A DNA stretch of 64,000 nt from Gammaproteobacteria bacterium (GCA_016744065.1 JADGFA010000012.1:1-64000); one strand, 5' to 3'; counted from the first letter of the stretch, positions 27,748 through 38,184 are shown. The notes: a model not told the origin generated them from the sequence alone. Made by a program: numbers and translations.

Positions 27748-29907
27748 ATGTTGAGTTCAACCTTCAAAGCCCTGTTACGTTTTCTACTTCGCATTATCTA
27801 TCGCATTGAAATTAACGGTACAAACTACCTTGAACAGATAGATAAACGTACGCTGGTCGTTTCTAACCACACTTCATTCCTGGATGCAGTTTTACTGTAT
27901 GCGTTTCTTCCCAGTCAAACTACTTTTGCAATCAATACTTATGTTGCCAATAGCTGGCTCGGTCGACTGGCTGCAAAATTCTGTAATCTGTTTCCAATGA
28001 ATCCGGCAAACCCCCTCTCTATTCGCTCTCTTATCAAGCGGGTGCAACAGGGTGGTTGTGTGGTTATTTTTCCTGAGGGCCGTATCACTGTAACAGGCTC
28101 ATTAATGAAAATTTATCCTGGCCCCGGACTGGTTGCAGATAAATCAAAGGCAAGCATTTTACCAGTATGTATAGATGGCGCTCAGTACACACCATTTTCA
28201 AGACTGGGTGGAACAAATAAAATCAGATGGTTTCCAAAAATAACACTGAATTTTCAAGCACCTCGTTCACTTTATATTGCCCCTGAACTACGTGGCCGTA
28301 AACGTCGAATACAGGCAGGTCGTTTATTATCTGACTTAATGTCTGAAATGATGTTTGCAACATCAAAACAAAACCAGACACTGGTGGATAAATTACTGGA
28401 AGCTCGAAAAATTCACGGTGGCAAGCATCTTATTGCTGAAGATATAAACCGTATACCTTTAACATATAACACCCTCATTACCAAATCACTCATACTGGGT
28501 AAGCAACTTGCAAAATTAACGGAAAAGGATGAAACCATCGGTGTATTGCTACCCAGCACTCTTGCCTCTGTTGCCACATTCTGGGGCTTACAAATGACAG
28601 GGCGTACACCTGCTATGTTAAATTTTACAGTCGGTGCGCAAGGTATGATTTCAGCCTGTGAAACAGCTGTTTTAAAACGAGTAATAACATCACGTAAATT
28701 TATTGAACAGGCAAAGCTAACTGATATAGCAAATACCCTGGCAAACAAAGTTGAACTTATTTATCTTGAAGATGTTGCAGAAAAAATTAGCCTGCTCTCA
28801 AAACTCTGCGGTTTTTTTATCAGTCGATTTGATTCACTGATTCAACTTCAGTCTAAAAAACAAACCCATGATCGAGCTGTTATTCTTTTTACATCCGGCT
28901 CTGAAGGCACACCAAAAGGTGTGGTACTTTCACATCAAAACCTGTTATCAAATATTCAACAGCTTTTATCTCGAATAGATTTCAACAGTAATGATGTTGC
29001 ACTCAATGCACTGCCCCTGTTTCATTCTTTTGGTATGACCGCTGGTATGATTATGCCACTGACCTCAGGTGTTAAGGTTTTCTTTTACCCATCACCATTA
29101 CATTACCGTATTGTTCCTGAGCTGGCCTATGACATCAATGCGACTATTTTATTTGGCACAAATACATTTCTAAAGGGTTATGCTCGATTTGCTGATGCTT
29201 ATGATTTTTATAGCCTGCGTTATGTCTTTGCCGGCGCAGAAAAATTACAGACCGAAGTACGTAATATCTGGCAGGATAAATTTGGTGTGCGCATTTTTGA
29301 AGGCTATGGCGCAACAGAAACCAGCCCGGTTTTAGCGGGTAATAATCCAATGGATAATCGCCCGGGCACTGTTGGGCGTTTAATGCCGGGCATTGAATAT
29401 AAATTATTAAATGTTCCTGGTCTGGAAAAAGGCCAGCGCCTTCAGGTCCGTGGGCCTAATATTATGCAGGGTTATTTACTGCATGATAAACCCGGTGTAC
29501 TTATACCGCCAGAAACAGAGCTGGGTGAAGGCTGGTATGACACAGGTGATATTGTGACAATAGATACAGAAGGTTTTATACAGATTTGTGGTCGAGCTAA
29601 ACGCTTTGCCAAAATTGCCGGAGAAATGGTTTCTCTTACGTCTATTGAGGTGCTGGCAGGTAAAGTATGGCCTAATGCGCTGCATGCAGCAATTTCGATA
29701 CCTGATGACCGTAAAGGAGAACAAATCATATTACTCACCGACGCAAAAAATGCACAACGAAGTGAATTACTAACCCAGGCCAAAAATACTGGAGTTGCAG
29801 AGATTAGTGTACCTAAGCAAGTAAAACTGATAACTAAAATACCTGTACTGGGCACTGGAAAAATTGATTATGTATCAATAGAAAAACTAATAAATGATGC
29901 ACCATGA
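27748..29907 (+). CDS. aas: bifunctional acyl-ACP synthetase / 2-acylglycerophosphoethanolamine acyltransferase
   Basis: 719 aa, the Aas arrangement. Residues 1-200 are a PlsC-type acyltransferase with NHTSFLD (HX4D motif, about 40-46) and FPEGRIT. From about 230 comes an AMP-forming acyl-activating domain with ILFTSGSEGTPKGVVLSH and GYGATETSP. It ligates fatty acid to ACP and re-acylates lysophosphatidylethanolamine at the inner membrane. It is followed by lplT, as in E. coli where aas and lplT are adjacent. Confidence 0.95.
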   Translation: MLSSTFKALLRFLLRIIYRIEINGTNYLEQIDKRTLVVSNHTSFLDAVLLYAFLPSQTTFAINTYVANSWLGRLAAKFCNLFPMNPANPLSIRSLIKRVQQGGCVVIFPEGRITVTGSLMKIYPGPGLVADKSKASILPVCIDGAQYTPFSRLGGTNKIRWFPKITLNFQAPRSLYIAPELRGRKRRIQAGRLLSDLMSEMMFATSKQNQTLVDKLLEARKIHGGKHLIAEDINRIPLTYNTLITKSLILGKQLAKLTEKDETIGVLLPSTLASVATFWGLQMTGRTPAMLNFTVGAQGMISACETAVLKRVITSRKFIEQAKLTDIANTLANKVELIYLEDVAEKISLLSKLCGFFISRFDSLIQLQSKKQTHDRAVILFTSGSEGTPKGVVLSHQNLLSNIQQLLSRIDFNSNDVALNALPLFHSFGMTAGMIMPLTSGVKVFFYPSPLHYRIVPELAYDINATILFGTNTFLKGYARFADAYDFYSLRYVFAGAEKLQTEVRNIWQDKFGVRIFEGYGATETSPVLAGNNPMDNRPGTVGRLMPGIEYKLLNVPGLEKGQRLQVRGPNIMQGYLLHDKPGVLIPPETELGEGWYDTGDIVTIDTEGFIQICGRAKRFAKIAGEMVSLTSIEVLAGKVWPNALHAAISIPDDRKGEQIILLTDAKNAQRSELLTQAKNTGVAEISVPKQVKLITKIPVLGTGKIDYVSIEKLINDAP

Positions 29908-30045
29908 TAATAAAATCTAAAGAATACTAAAAATTAGCAAACAGCTCCTGAACACAAAAACAACTTAGGCTTTGTAACCCGTAAACCAGGCCTAAAACAG
30001 AACACAGGTTAATACAGAGCCTCTGTCGTTATTAAGAGATGAACC

Positions 30046-31215
30046 ATGAAAAAAGATATTTATAAAGTACTCAGCACCCAGTTTCTCACCGCATTTGCAG
30101 ATAATGCGGTGCTGTTTACGGCTATTACAATGATCATGCAACAAATTGAAATGGGCGACTGGTATATACCCGCATTACAGGCTTCTTTTCTGGTCGCTTA
30201 TGTTATCTTCGCCCCCTGGGTAGGCCGTTTTGCTGATACCCGGCCTAAACGCAGTGTTATGTTATTTGCTAACTTGATTAAAGCAGCAGGTGCCGGCCTG
30301 CTCCTGTTACAGATTGAGCCTATGTTTGCTTACGCCATTATCGGCCTGGGTGCCGCAATGTACAGCCCGGCAAAATACGGTATATTACCTGAGCTGGTTA
30401 ATAAAGAGGCATTGGTCAAATCAAATGGCTGGATTGAAGGATCGACTATTCTAGCAATTCTAAGTGGCACACTTATTGGTGCGGCCCTTGCCGAGTACTC
30501 AATTTCAATGGCACTCATTCTGGTTATATCACTGTATTTTTGCTCGGCAATTATTGCTCAGACAATTCATCACAACCTTATCGTAAGCGTTCCCCAGAAA
30601 CATTCGCTCAAAACATTTTACTCACAGGTTCATCGCCTGCTAGAAACCCCCAGGGCCCGCTTTGCAACATTGGGGGTAAGTTTGTTCTGGGCTGCAGCAA
30701 CTGTTTTACGCGTATTACTTATCGCCTGGGCACCTGTCGCCCTGTTTATCTACAGCACAACAGATATAGCCTTATTAACGATGTTTGTAGCCATTGGAAT
30801 AGCGTTAGGTTCGATACTGGTGCCCAGGCTTATTCCTATGGCCTATCTCAGGCGTGCAAGGCTAGCCGCCTATGCAATGGGACTGGTTATTATTTTGCTC
30901 TCTTTAGTGGAAAATATCTGGGCGGCAAGAGCTGGGCTATTCCTCGCCGGTGTTTGTGGTGGGCTTTTTGTGGTACCCATTAATGCGGCTCTACAGGAAA
31001 TTGGCCATCGATCAATTGGTGCCGGAGGCGCAGTTGCAGTACAGAATTTTTTCGAAAATTTTGCCATGCTCATTGCTTCAGGCGTTTATGCCATTGTTGC
31101 AGGTAGCGGCATAAGCCCGGTTATTACCATGGTTTCACTGGGGGGGATTGTGATTATGCTGACTTTACTGGTATCTATTCGATTGCCTGAGGATACTGGT
31201 GAATTAAAAAATTAA
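30046..31215 (+). CDS. lplT: lysophospholipid flippase LplT (MFS)
   Basis: 389 aa, about twelve membrane segments of the major facilitator fold. The N-terminal FADNAVLFTAITMI and the loop FADTRPKRSVM are characteristic of LplT. It moves lyso-PE across the inner membrane to Aas, its upstream partner (138-bp gap, same strand). AAGAGA precedes the ATG. Confidence 0.95.
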   Translation: MKKDIYKVLSTQFLTAFADNAVLFTAITMIMQQIEMGDWYIPALQASFLVAYVIFAPWVGRFADTRPKRSVMLFANLIKAAGAGLLLLQIEPMFAYAIIGLGAAMYSPAKYGILPELVNKEALVKSNGWIEGSTILAILSGTLIGAALAEYSISMALILVISLYFCSAIIAQTIHHNLIVSVPQKHSLKTFYSQVHRLLETPRARFATLGVSLFWAAATVLRVLLIAWAPVALFIYSTTDIALLTMFVAIGIALGSILVPRLIPMAYLRRARLAAYAMGLVIILLSLVENIWAARAGLFLAGVCGGLFVVPINAALQEIGHRSIGAGGAVAVQNFFENFAMLIASGVYAIVAGSGISPVITMVSLGGIVIMLTLLVSIRLPEDTGELKN

Positions 31216-31437
31216 GCCCTCTCCAGTGGGTGGGTAGGTAATTTAGAAAAATATTATTAACTAATGACAGCCGCTATAAACCTGAAATGTATCATCATAC
31301 ATCCCATATAATAGCGCTAATACCTGTACAGGAAGAAAGCTCAGGCCATTACAGATAGATTTTTATGTAATAATCGCCTTTGCCTTCTGCGTTGCTTTAC
31401 GTCAAAATCCCCATTATAAAAAACAACCAGCCAGAAT

Positions 31438-32304
31438 ATGAATCCAGACCAATACTGCCAGGATAAAGCTGCCACCAGTGGTTCCAGCTTCTACTCCAGT
31501 TTTCGCTTTTTACCTGAACTTAAACGCCGTGCTATTACTGCTCTTTATGCTTTTTGCCGTGAAGTGGATGATGTGGTGGATGAGACTAAAGAGGAAGAGG
31601 TGGCGCGACAAACACTTAACTGGTGGCGGGAAGAAGTCGCCAGGCTTTATACGGGCCATGCAACACACCCGGTAGCACTGGCTTTACAGGACTTATTAAA
31701 TGACTTCAACCTGGCGCAAGAGTATCTACTGGAAATTATTGATGGTATGGAGATGGATCTGGACATTCATCATTATGCGACCTTTAAAGACCTTTCTCTA
31801 TACTGCTATAGAGCAGCCAGTGTTGTCGGCTTACTTTCGGCTGAAATTTTTGGTTTCAACAATCGTGACACCTTAAAGTACGCTCATGACTTAGGCATGG
31901 CTTTTCAACTCACGAATATTTTACGTGATGTACGTGAAGATGCTGAACGAGGCCGGGTTTATTTACCCCAGAACGAACTTGCGCAGTTTGGTGTTACACG
32001 ACAGAATTTAATTCAACCCGTGACCAGTGACGGGGTAAAAAAACTATTACAGTTTCAGGCTGATCGAGCACGTGAATTTTATTTAAAAGCGTTTAATGAA
32101 CTACCTGAGGAAGATCGTTTTTCTCAACGTACCGGTTTAATCATGGCTGAAATTTACTTATCGTTACTGGAAGAAATTGAAAATGATGGGTACCGTGTGC
32201 TTGAACATCGCATTAAACTCACACCTGCACGTAAACTCTGGTTAGCCTGGCGAGCCTCACGGCGTGAAAAAAAACGCTATAAAAATTTTCAGCGTAACCT
32301 TTAA
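31438..32304 (+). CDS. hpnD: presqualene diphosphate synthase HpnD
   Basis: 288 aa, squalene/phytoene synthase fold. First Asp-rich motif in ALYAFCREVDDVVDETKEEE and second in TNILRDVREDAERGRVYLPQNEL. HpnD joins two farnesyl diphosphates to presqualene diphosphate. It overlaps hpnE by one base (TAATG), so the two are translationally coupled. Squalene made here could serve hopanoids, but no squalene-hopene cyclase gene is in the window. Confidence 0.93.
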   Translation: MNPDQYCQDKAATSGSSFYSSFRFLPELKRRAITALYAFCREVDDVVDETKEEEVARQTLNWWREEVARLYTGHATHPVALALQDLLNDFNLAQEYLLEIIDGMEMDLDIHHYATFKDLSLYCYRAASVVGLLSAEIFGFNNRDTLKYAHDLGMAFQLTNILRDVREDAERGRVYLPQNELAQFGVTRQNLIQPVTSDGVKKLLQFQADRAREFYLKAFNELPEEDRFSQRTGLIMAEIYLSLLEEIENDGYRVLEHRIKLTPARKLWLAWRASRREKKRYKNFQRNL

Positions 32305-33641
32305 TGTCACTAAAACAACATATCGCCATCGTTGGTGGCGGCTGGGCAGGCCTTGCCGCTGCAATAGAGCTTTGTAAACATGGGCATACAATAACCCTGT
32401 TTGAATCATCACCACAATTAGGTGGTCGTGCTCGCAGTATTGAGTGGAATGACATAACACTGGATAACGGCCAACACCTGATGCTGGGTGCTTACCAGCA
32501 AATGCTGGAATGTTTAAACACAATACAGGCCGATGTTAAATCCCTGTTTAAACAGCTACCTCATCGAATGTTAATACTCGATGCTCAAACTGGCTCAAGC
32601 GCTTTTGATTTACAGTTGCCAACTTACCCTGCTCCATTACATCTATTATTTGGCGTATTAAATACACCCAGTCTTTCAGTAAAAGAAAAATTATTACTAC
32701 TATTGCGTTTTAATAAACTATTAAATACAACAATTACAACGGATATGAATGTCACTGAATGGCTAAGCCAGGCAAAGTTACCTGCTCGTTATATCAAAAA
32801 CTTACTTGAACCCGTATGCCTGGCGGCGTTAACCACTCACCCTAATGAAGCCTCTGCCAGAGCATTTCAAAACGTATTACAACAAACCTTTAATGCACCC
32901 GCAGAGTTTACGGATTTACTTATTCCAACAACCGATTTAAACCAGGTATTTCCTGCCCTGGCTAAAGAGTATATATTGCAACAGGGTGGGGAAATCAAAA
33001 CTCGCCATAAGGTTCAGCAGTTACAGATTGAGGGTTCATGCATTAAATCTATTACGGTTAATGATGAGGTATTATGTTTTGATCAGGTTATTCTGGCAGC
33101 CTCTCCCGCAGCCTCAGCTAAATTACTTGAAAAGCTACAGCCCTGTAGAAATATCAGCTTACAGATAAACAGATTAAAATATGAGCCCGTTGCCACTTTG
33201 TACCTGCACTTTAAACAGGCTGTTTCATTACCCTGCCCCATGACAGGTATAATTAACGGAATAAGCAACTGGGTATTTGAGCGTTCGTTAAGTGGCAATG
33301 ATCATCTGCTTGCTGTGGTTATCAGTGCACAGGGCCCTCACCTTGAAATGCCTGAAGAGAATCTGGTTAAAACCGTTTACGCAGAATTAAAGCATATTAT
33401 TAATCCGCTACCTGAGCTATTAAAGAGTAAGCTCATTATTGAAAAACGAGCGACTTTTCAATGCCACCCAGGTGTTGATAATAACCGCCCCGGCATCGAT
33501 ACAGGCTTAAGCAACCTCAAATTATGCGGTGATTACGTCTATATTGAGGAAAATAATCAGCCTGGATTGCCATCAACACTCGAAGGAGCACTATGCTCTG
33601 GTGTAAAATGCGCTAAATCTATTGTTTCTAAGCACAATTAA
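32304..33641 (+). CDS. hpnE: hydroxysqualene dehydroxylase HpnE
   Basis: 445-aa FAD-dependent amine-oxidase-fold protein. N-terminal dinucleotide site IAIVGGGWAGLAAAIELCKHG and LGGRARSI match the HpnE family, which reduces hydroxysqualene to squalene with FAD as redox cofactor. ATG overlaps the hpnD stop. The C-terminal GDYVYIEENNQPGLPSTLEGA is the conserved FAD-contact end of this group. Confidence 0.93.
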   Translation: MSLKQHIAIVGGGWAGLAAAIELCKHGHTITLFESSPQLGGRARSIEWNDITLDNGQHLMLGAYQQMLECLNTIQADVKSLFKQLPHRMLILDAQTGSSAFDLQLPTYPAPLHLLFGVLNTPSLSVKEKLLLLLRFNKLLNTTITTDMNVTEWLSQAKLPARYIKNLLEPVCLAALTTHPNEASARAFQNVLQQTFNAPAEFTDLLIPTTDLNQVFPALAKEYILQQGGEIKTRHKVQQLQIEGSCIKSITVNDEVLCFDQVILAASPAASAKLLEKLQPCRNISLQINRLKYEPVATLYLHFKQAVSLPCPMTGIINGISNWVFERSLSGNDHLLAVVISAQGPHLEMPEENLVKTVYAELKHIINPLPELLKSKLIIEKRATFQCHPGVDNNRPGIDTGLSNLKLCGDYVYIEENNQPGLPSTLEGALCSGVKCAKSIVSKHN

Positions 33642-33667
33642 CTTACCAATAACTATTGAGAACACTT

Positions 33668-34408
33668 ATGCAATATCAGGCACAACAGGATTTTTTAAAA
33701 GACAAGGTCGTTCTAATCACCGGTGCCGGTGATGGCCTGGGCCAGGCAGCAGCCAAAGCCTATGCTGCGTATGGTGCCACTGTCATTTTACTGGGTCGTA
33801 CTACAAAAAAACTTGAAAAAACCTATGATGATATTGTTGCTGCGGGTTACCCTGAACCCGCCATATACCCTTTAAATCTGGAAGGTGCCACACCTAAAGA
33901 TTATGAAGAACTGGCACAAACACTAAAAGAGCAATTCGGTGCCCTGCACGGCTTACTGCATAACGCCGCCATTCTTGGTGTAACCACCCCTATTCAACAA
34001 CATGATATAGAGGTCTGGTACAAGGTAATGCAGGTAAACCTGAATGCACCCTTCGTGATGACCCGCGCGCTTTTACCTCTACTACGTAACACACCAGATT
34101 CTAAAATCATTTTCACTACTGATGATAAATCACATGCCTACTGGGGCGCCTATGGTATTTCCAAAGATGCTATCACCAGTTTTATGAAAATACTGGGTGA
34201 TGAACTGGACACGGAAGAACACGCTGTACAGGTTAATGCCATTAACCCTGGTCCTGTACGAACTCAGATGCGTGTACGGGCTTTTCCTGGTGAAGACCCC
34301 AGTACACAACCGTCAGCCGATGATGTTATGCCGGCCTATTTGTATCTAATGAGTGATGACTGTAAAGAGATTGCACAAACAATCTGCGCCCAGAAAACAG
34401 ATACTTAA
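33668..34408 (+). CDS. yciK: YciK-type short-chain dehydrogenase
   Basis: 246 aa from ATG 33668; a TTG at 33656 would only add four residues. TGAGDGLGQAAAKAYAAYGA is the Rossmann TGxxxGxG turn, HNAAILG the structural Asn segment, and YGISK carries catalytic Tyr and Lys. NPGPVRTQMR follows in the usual place. YciK is a conserved gamma-proteobacterial SDR of unsettled substrate. It begins 27 bases after hpnE on the same strand and may be in the same transcript. Confidence 0.92.
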   Translation: MQYQAQQDFLKDKVVLITGAGDGLGQAAAKAYAAYGATVILLGRTTKKLEKTYDDIVAAGYPEPAIYPLNLEGATPKDYEELAQTLKEQFGALHGLLHNAAILGVTTPIQQHDIEVWYKVMQVNLNAPFVMTRALLPLLRNTPDSKIIFTTDDKSHAYWGAYGISKDAITSFMKILGDELDTEEHAVQVNAINPGPVRTQMRVRAFPGEDPSTQPSADDVMPAYLYLMSDDCKEIAQTICAQKTDT

Positions 34409-34555
34409 CTAAATTCACTCACCGCAAAGGCATTAATACAGAGGAATCCCCCAAAAAAAGTAAATTTATACAAACAAAAGTCTAATATTCTATTATTAGC
34501 TAATAAATTAATAATTTATTAAAATGAATAAACGTAACAAAGGATAGCTCCCCCT

Positions 34556-35041
34556 ATGACTAATGACCACACGGTTTTTCGCCAGACCGAAGCACAGTTT
34601 TTATTACGTGGCGTATCGGGTATCACATTTGGGAAAAACTTTACATTAGTAGGCAGTATGATAGTCGGGCGCCAGGCGACCTGTAATATTTGCATACCCA
34701 GCAATGAAATATCCCGCAGCCATGCCCGTATTATCACACGACCAGGTTCTATTTTATTAGAAGACCTGGGCTCTGCAAATGGCACCTTTGTAAATGGTCA
34801 GCCTATAGATAAAGCCATTGTTAACATTGGTGATGAGATTCGATTTGATAAAATACGCTTCCAGCTTCAATCACTCAAGCAAATAGACGAGTTACTTACT
34901 GAACCAAACAGAGTACCCAGGGATAATATAAGCCAACCACCCCCTGAATCACCTCGTAACAAAAAAGCTATTTTCTTTAGCTTGTTAACCGTCATGGTCT
35001 TAGCTAGCTCAGCAGTATATTTTTTATACGAGTCATTTTAA
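34556..35041 (+). CDS. membrane-anchored FHA-domain protein, 161 aa
   Basis: The FHA domain (about 25-105) shows the phosphothreonine-binding GRQATCNICIP, SRSHARI and NGTFVNGQPI segments in order. A Pro-rich linker (QPPPESPRN) leads to a C-terminal membrane segment (about 138-157), leaving the FHA domain in the cytoplasm. It would bind pThr proteins. The only Ser/Thr kinase in the window is at 44.7-47.0 kb; a link between them is inference. Confidence 0.88.
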   Translation: MTNDHTVFRQTEAQFLLRGVSGITFGKNFTLVGSMIVGRQATCNICIPSNEISRSHARIITRPGSILLEDLGSANGTFVNGQPIDKAIVNIGDEIRFDKIRFQLQSLKQIDELLTEPNRVPRDNISQPPPESPRNKKAIFFSLLTVMVLASSAVYFLYESF

Positions 35042-35227
35042 AAATCAATTTGAGCAGCAGGCTTTTCATTTATATTATTAACATACTGAATCGGTTATTA
35101 CACTTTACCAATTACATACTAAGAGAATTCAGGGAATTACTTATAGTAATATATACTCGAACCTGATTTTTAAACATATAATCAGAATTAATTAGTCTGA
35201 GAAAATAATTAAAGACATCATCTTATT

Positions 35228-36274
35228 TTGAAAAACAAAAAAATCATCTGGTTACTTTCAGCCTATCAATCAGACAGCCATGCCGCCTGGGCAAACTGGG
35301 TCACTGAAACATTTACAGATTTCAACTGGTTTAAGCTTGAATTACCTGGTCGTCATTTTCGCTGGCGAATTCGTGGTAACCCTTTGTCCTGGTTAAATAA
35401 AATACCGCAAGAAAAACCTGATTTAATCCTGGCTACATCAATGGTTGACCTGGCAACAATTAAAGGCCTGCATCCCCACCTTGCTAATGTAAACTGTCTA
35501 TATTATTTCCATGAAAATCAGTTTGCCTACCCTGTAGGTAAACAGCAACACACGTCTGTTGATCCTCAAATGGTTCAACTATACGGAGCATTATCCGCTA
35601 ATAAAATATTATTTAATTCTACTTTTAATCACGATTCTTTTTTTAATGGTGTCAATAAACTACTAACACAGCTACCCGATGAAGTGCCTGAAAACGTTAT
35701 TACTCAATTAAAACTAAAATCAGACATTCTACCTGTAGCTATATCTGAAATCACATCTCAAGAAACAAAAAATCCTAAACTTATTTTATGGAATCATCGC
35801 TGGGAATATGACAAAGCACCACAGGTATTTTTGAGTGCATTAAAAAATCTAAGTGCACTCAACATAGATTTTCAACTTGCATTACTAGGCGACCGGCCTG
35901 CAAAAAAAACCTCTTCATTAATACAAATAGAAAAGGAATTTAGCGATAAAATAATTATCAATCAAAAAGTATCAAAACAGGATTATAAAAAATACCTGGC
36001 ATTATCTTCAATTGTTGTAAGCACGGCAATACATGAGTTCCAGGGCCTGTCGATGCTTGAAGCCGTCAGTGCAGGCGCCGTTCCTGCTGTACCAGATGAT
36101 TTATGTTACCGAGAACAATACGCCAGTGAATTTCGCTATAAAGCAGGGGATAGTCATGCACTGGCCGAAAAACTTTTTAACTATTTAAATACTCAGGCTG
36201 AAGCACCGGATGTTTCTTACTGGTACAGCACGTCTCTTAGAAAAAAATGGCTTCATGTACTGACAGAGCAATAA
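35228..36274 (+). CDS. DUF3524 glycosyltransferase, tRNA-queuosine mannosyltransferase-like
   Basis: 348 aa from TTG 35228; no upstream ATG is possible because of a stop at 35210. The N-terminal domain with WLLSAYQSDSHAAW, RWRIRGN and YFHENQFAYPV matches the DUF3524/GTDC1 family. GTDC1 is the vertebrate enzyme that mannosylates queuosine in tRNA-Asp. A GT-B C-terminal half carries LWNHRWEYDKAP and STAIHEFQGLSMLEAV. The bacterial activity is inferred; no queuosine synthesis gene is near. Confidence 0.85.
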   Translation: MKNKKIIWLLSAYQSDSHAAWANWVTETFTDFNWFKLELPGRHFRWRIRGNPLSWLNKIPQEKPDLILATSMVDLATIKGLHPHLANVNCLYYFHENQFAYPVGKQQHTSVDPQMVQLYGALSANKILFNSTFNHDSFFNGVNKLLTQLPDEVPENVITQLKLKSDILPVAISEITSQETKNPKLILWNHRWEYDKAPQVFLSALKNLSALNIDFQLALLGDRPAKKTSSLIQIEKEFSDKIIINQKVSKQDYKKYLALSSIVVSTAIHEFQGLSMLEAVSAGAVPAVPDDLCYREQYASEFRYKAGDSHALAEKLFNYLNTQAEAPDVSYWYSTSLRKKWLHVLTEQ

Positions 36275-36366
36275 CAGAGCAATAACAGAGCTAATTTAAC
36301 GAATTTATTACACACATAAAACATTACGTTAAAAATAAAAAAATCTGGCAGTCTGTTAAAAGAGGC

Positions 36367-38184
36367 TTACAACGCTACGTCCTCATCCTGTTGCATCTTC
36401 CATAAACTGGCATACAGGCCCTTCTTTTCTAATAACTGTTGATGTGTTCCCTGCTCTTCGATTCTACCCTGTTGTAAAACAATGATATTATTCGCATCAA
36501 CAATAGTTGATAAGCGATGTGCAATAACCAGCGTAGTATGCTCTTCTGCTACTTTTTTTAATGATTTAAGAATAATCTGCTCTGAATGAGAATCTAATGA
36601 TGATGTGGCTTCATCAAATATAAGGATTCTCGGGTTTTTAAGAATCACCCTGGCGATCGCAATACGTTGCTTTTCACCACCTGAAAGTTTTAAGCCTCGT
36701 TCACCTACTATGGTGTCGTAGCCCTCTGGTAATGACTCTATAAACGCATCAATATTAGCCACTTTTGCCGCGCTTCTAACTTCACCCATGGTTGAATCAG
36801 GGCGAGCATATTGTATATTATGAAAGATACTTTCATTAAACAACACCGTATCCTGCGGTACAATACCGATATGCTTACGCAAACTTGCCTGGGTAACATC
36901 CTGTATATTTTGCCCGTCTATTTGAATAACACCCTGATTTGTATCATAGAAACGAAAAAGCAACCTGGCCAATGTTGACTTACCTGCACCGGATGCCCCA
37001 ACCACAGCAACTTTATGGCCACTGGGTATTTTAAAACTTAAGTCATGTAATATTTTTCGTTCTGTATTATATGAAAAATTAATATTTTTAAATTCAATAT
37101 CAGCTGTCTTAACAACTAAATCTACTGAATTATTTGCATTCTGAATTTGTGGTACGTTATCCAGTAACTTAAACATTAAATCCATATCAGCCAGTGAGTG
37201 CTTCATTGAACGATAAATAATGCCAAGAAAACCCAACGGAATAAACAATTGCAACATCATTGCATTTACTAATACCAGATCACCTATTGTCATTTCCTGT
37301 GCAGCCACGCCTTGTGCTGCAGATATCATCACCAGGGTTACACCAATAGCAATAATAGAGCCCTGGCCAAAATTTAATAGCGCCATAGAACTGGTACTTT
37401 TAACGGCTGACTCTTCCCATTTTTCTAAGGTGTCATTATAACGATTAACTTCATATTCTTCGTTATTAAAGTATTTAACCGTCTCATAGTTTATCAGGCC
37501 ATCTATAGCTCTTGAATTAGCCTCTGAATCATATGCATTCATTTCGTGGCGAAAGTGCATTCGCCATTCAGTCAGGGCCATCGTATAAATAAGATAAATA
37601 ACAACTGTACCAAATGTGATCAGGGCAAATTCAACGTCATACTGACTAAACAGAATAACCGCAACCAGTACAAATTCCGCAAGTGTAGGAATAATATTAA
37701 ACGTAAGATAATTTAATATAGACGATAGACTACGAGCACCCCGATCAAGATCACGGGAAATTCCACCCGTTTTACGCTCCAGATGAAAACTAAGCGATAG
37801 ATCGTATAAATGTGTTACTACTTTTTTTGAAATATCCCTCATAGCCCGGTATCTCACCCTGGCAAAAATAGCATCACGTAACTCATTGAATAAAACATTC
37901 ATTAAACGCAGAGCACCATAAGCAAGTAACAACATTAAAGGAAACTCAATCGGTACCTGCTGGGAAAAAGATGAAAGGCTATTCGTCGATACGTTTAATG
38001 CATCAACAATATCCTTTAACATGATCGGAATACTAACTGTTGCAACCTTAGCCAGCATCAATGATAACAATGCGACAAGCACCCGCCCCTTATAACTCCA
38101 TAAAAAAGGCAACATTCGTTTCAGATTAATGAGATCCGTTCGTTCAGAATGAGGGGCTTTGGTCGCACGATGAATTGTATACAT
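36367..38184 (-). CDS. Atm1/HMT1-type ABC transporter, permease fused to ATPase
   Basis: 605 aa half-transporter that would work as a homodimer. Residues about 25-330 form six membrane helices, the rest a nucleotide-binding domain: Walker A GASGAGKST, signature LSGGEKQR, Walker B ILIFDEATSSLD, switch His in VIAHRLS. The GERGLKLSGGEKQR form and long N-terminal polar leader are typical of Atm1-like exporters of glutathione-linked sulfur or metal species. Substrate is not visible in the sequence. Confidence 0.92.
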   Translation of the reverse strand: MYTIHRATKAPHSERTDLINLKRMLPFLWSYKGRVLVALLSLMLAKVATVSIPIMLKDIVDALNVSTNSLSSFSQQVPIEFPLMLLLAYGALRLMNVLFNELRDAIFARVRYRAMRDISKKVVTHLYDLSLSFHLERKTGGISRDLDRGARSLSSILNYLTFNIIPTLAEFVLVAVILFSQYDVEFALITFGTVVIYLIYTMALTEWRMHFRHEMNAYDSEANSRAIDGLINYETVKYFNNEEYEVNRYNDTLEKWEESAVKSTSSMALLNFGQGSIIAIGVTLVMISAAQGVAAQEMTIGDLVLVNAMMLQLFIPLGFLGIIYRSMKHSLADMDLMFKLLDNVPQIQNANNSVDLVVKTADIEFKNINFSYNTERKILHDLSFKIPSGHKVAVVGASGAGKSTLARLLFRFYDTNQGVIQIDGQNIQDVTQASLRKHIGIVPQDTVLFNESIFHNIQYARPDSTMGEVRSAAKVANIDAFIESLPEGYDTIVGERGLKLSGGEKQRIAIARVILKNPRILIFDEATSSLDSHSEQIILKSLKKVAEEHTTLVIAHRLSTIVDANNIIVLQQGRIEEQGTHQQLLEKKGLYASLWKMQQDEDVAL

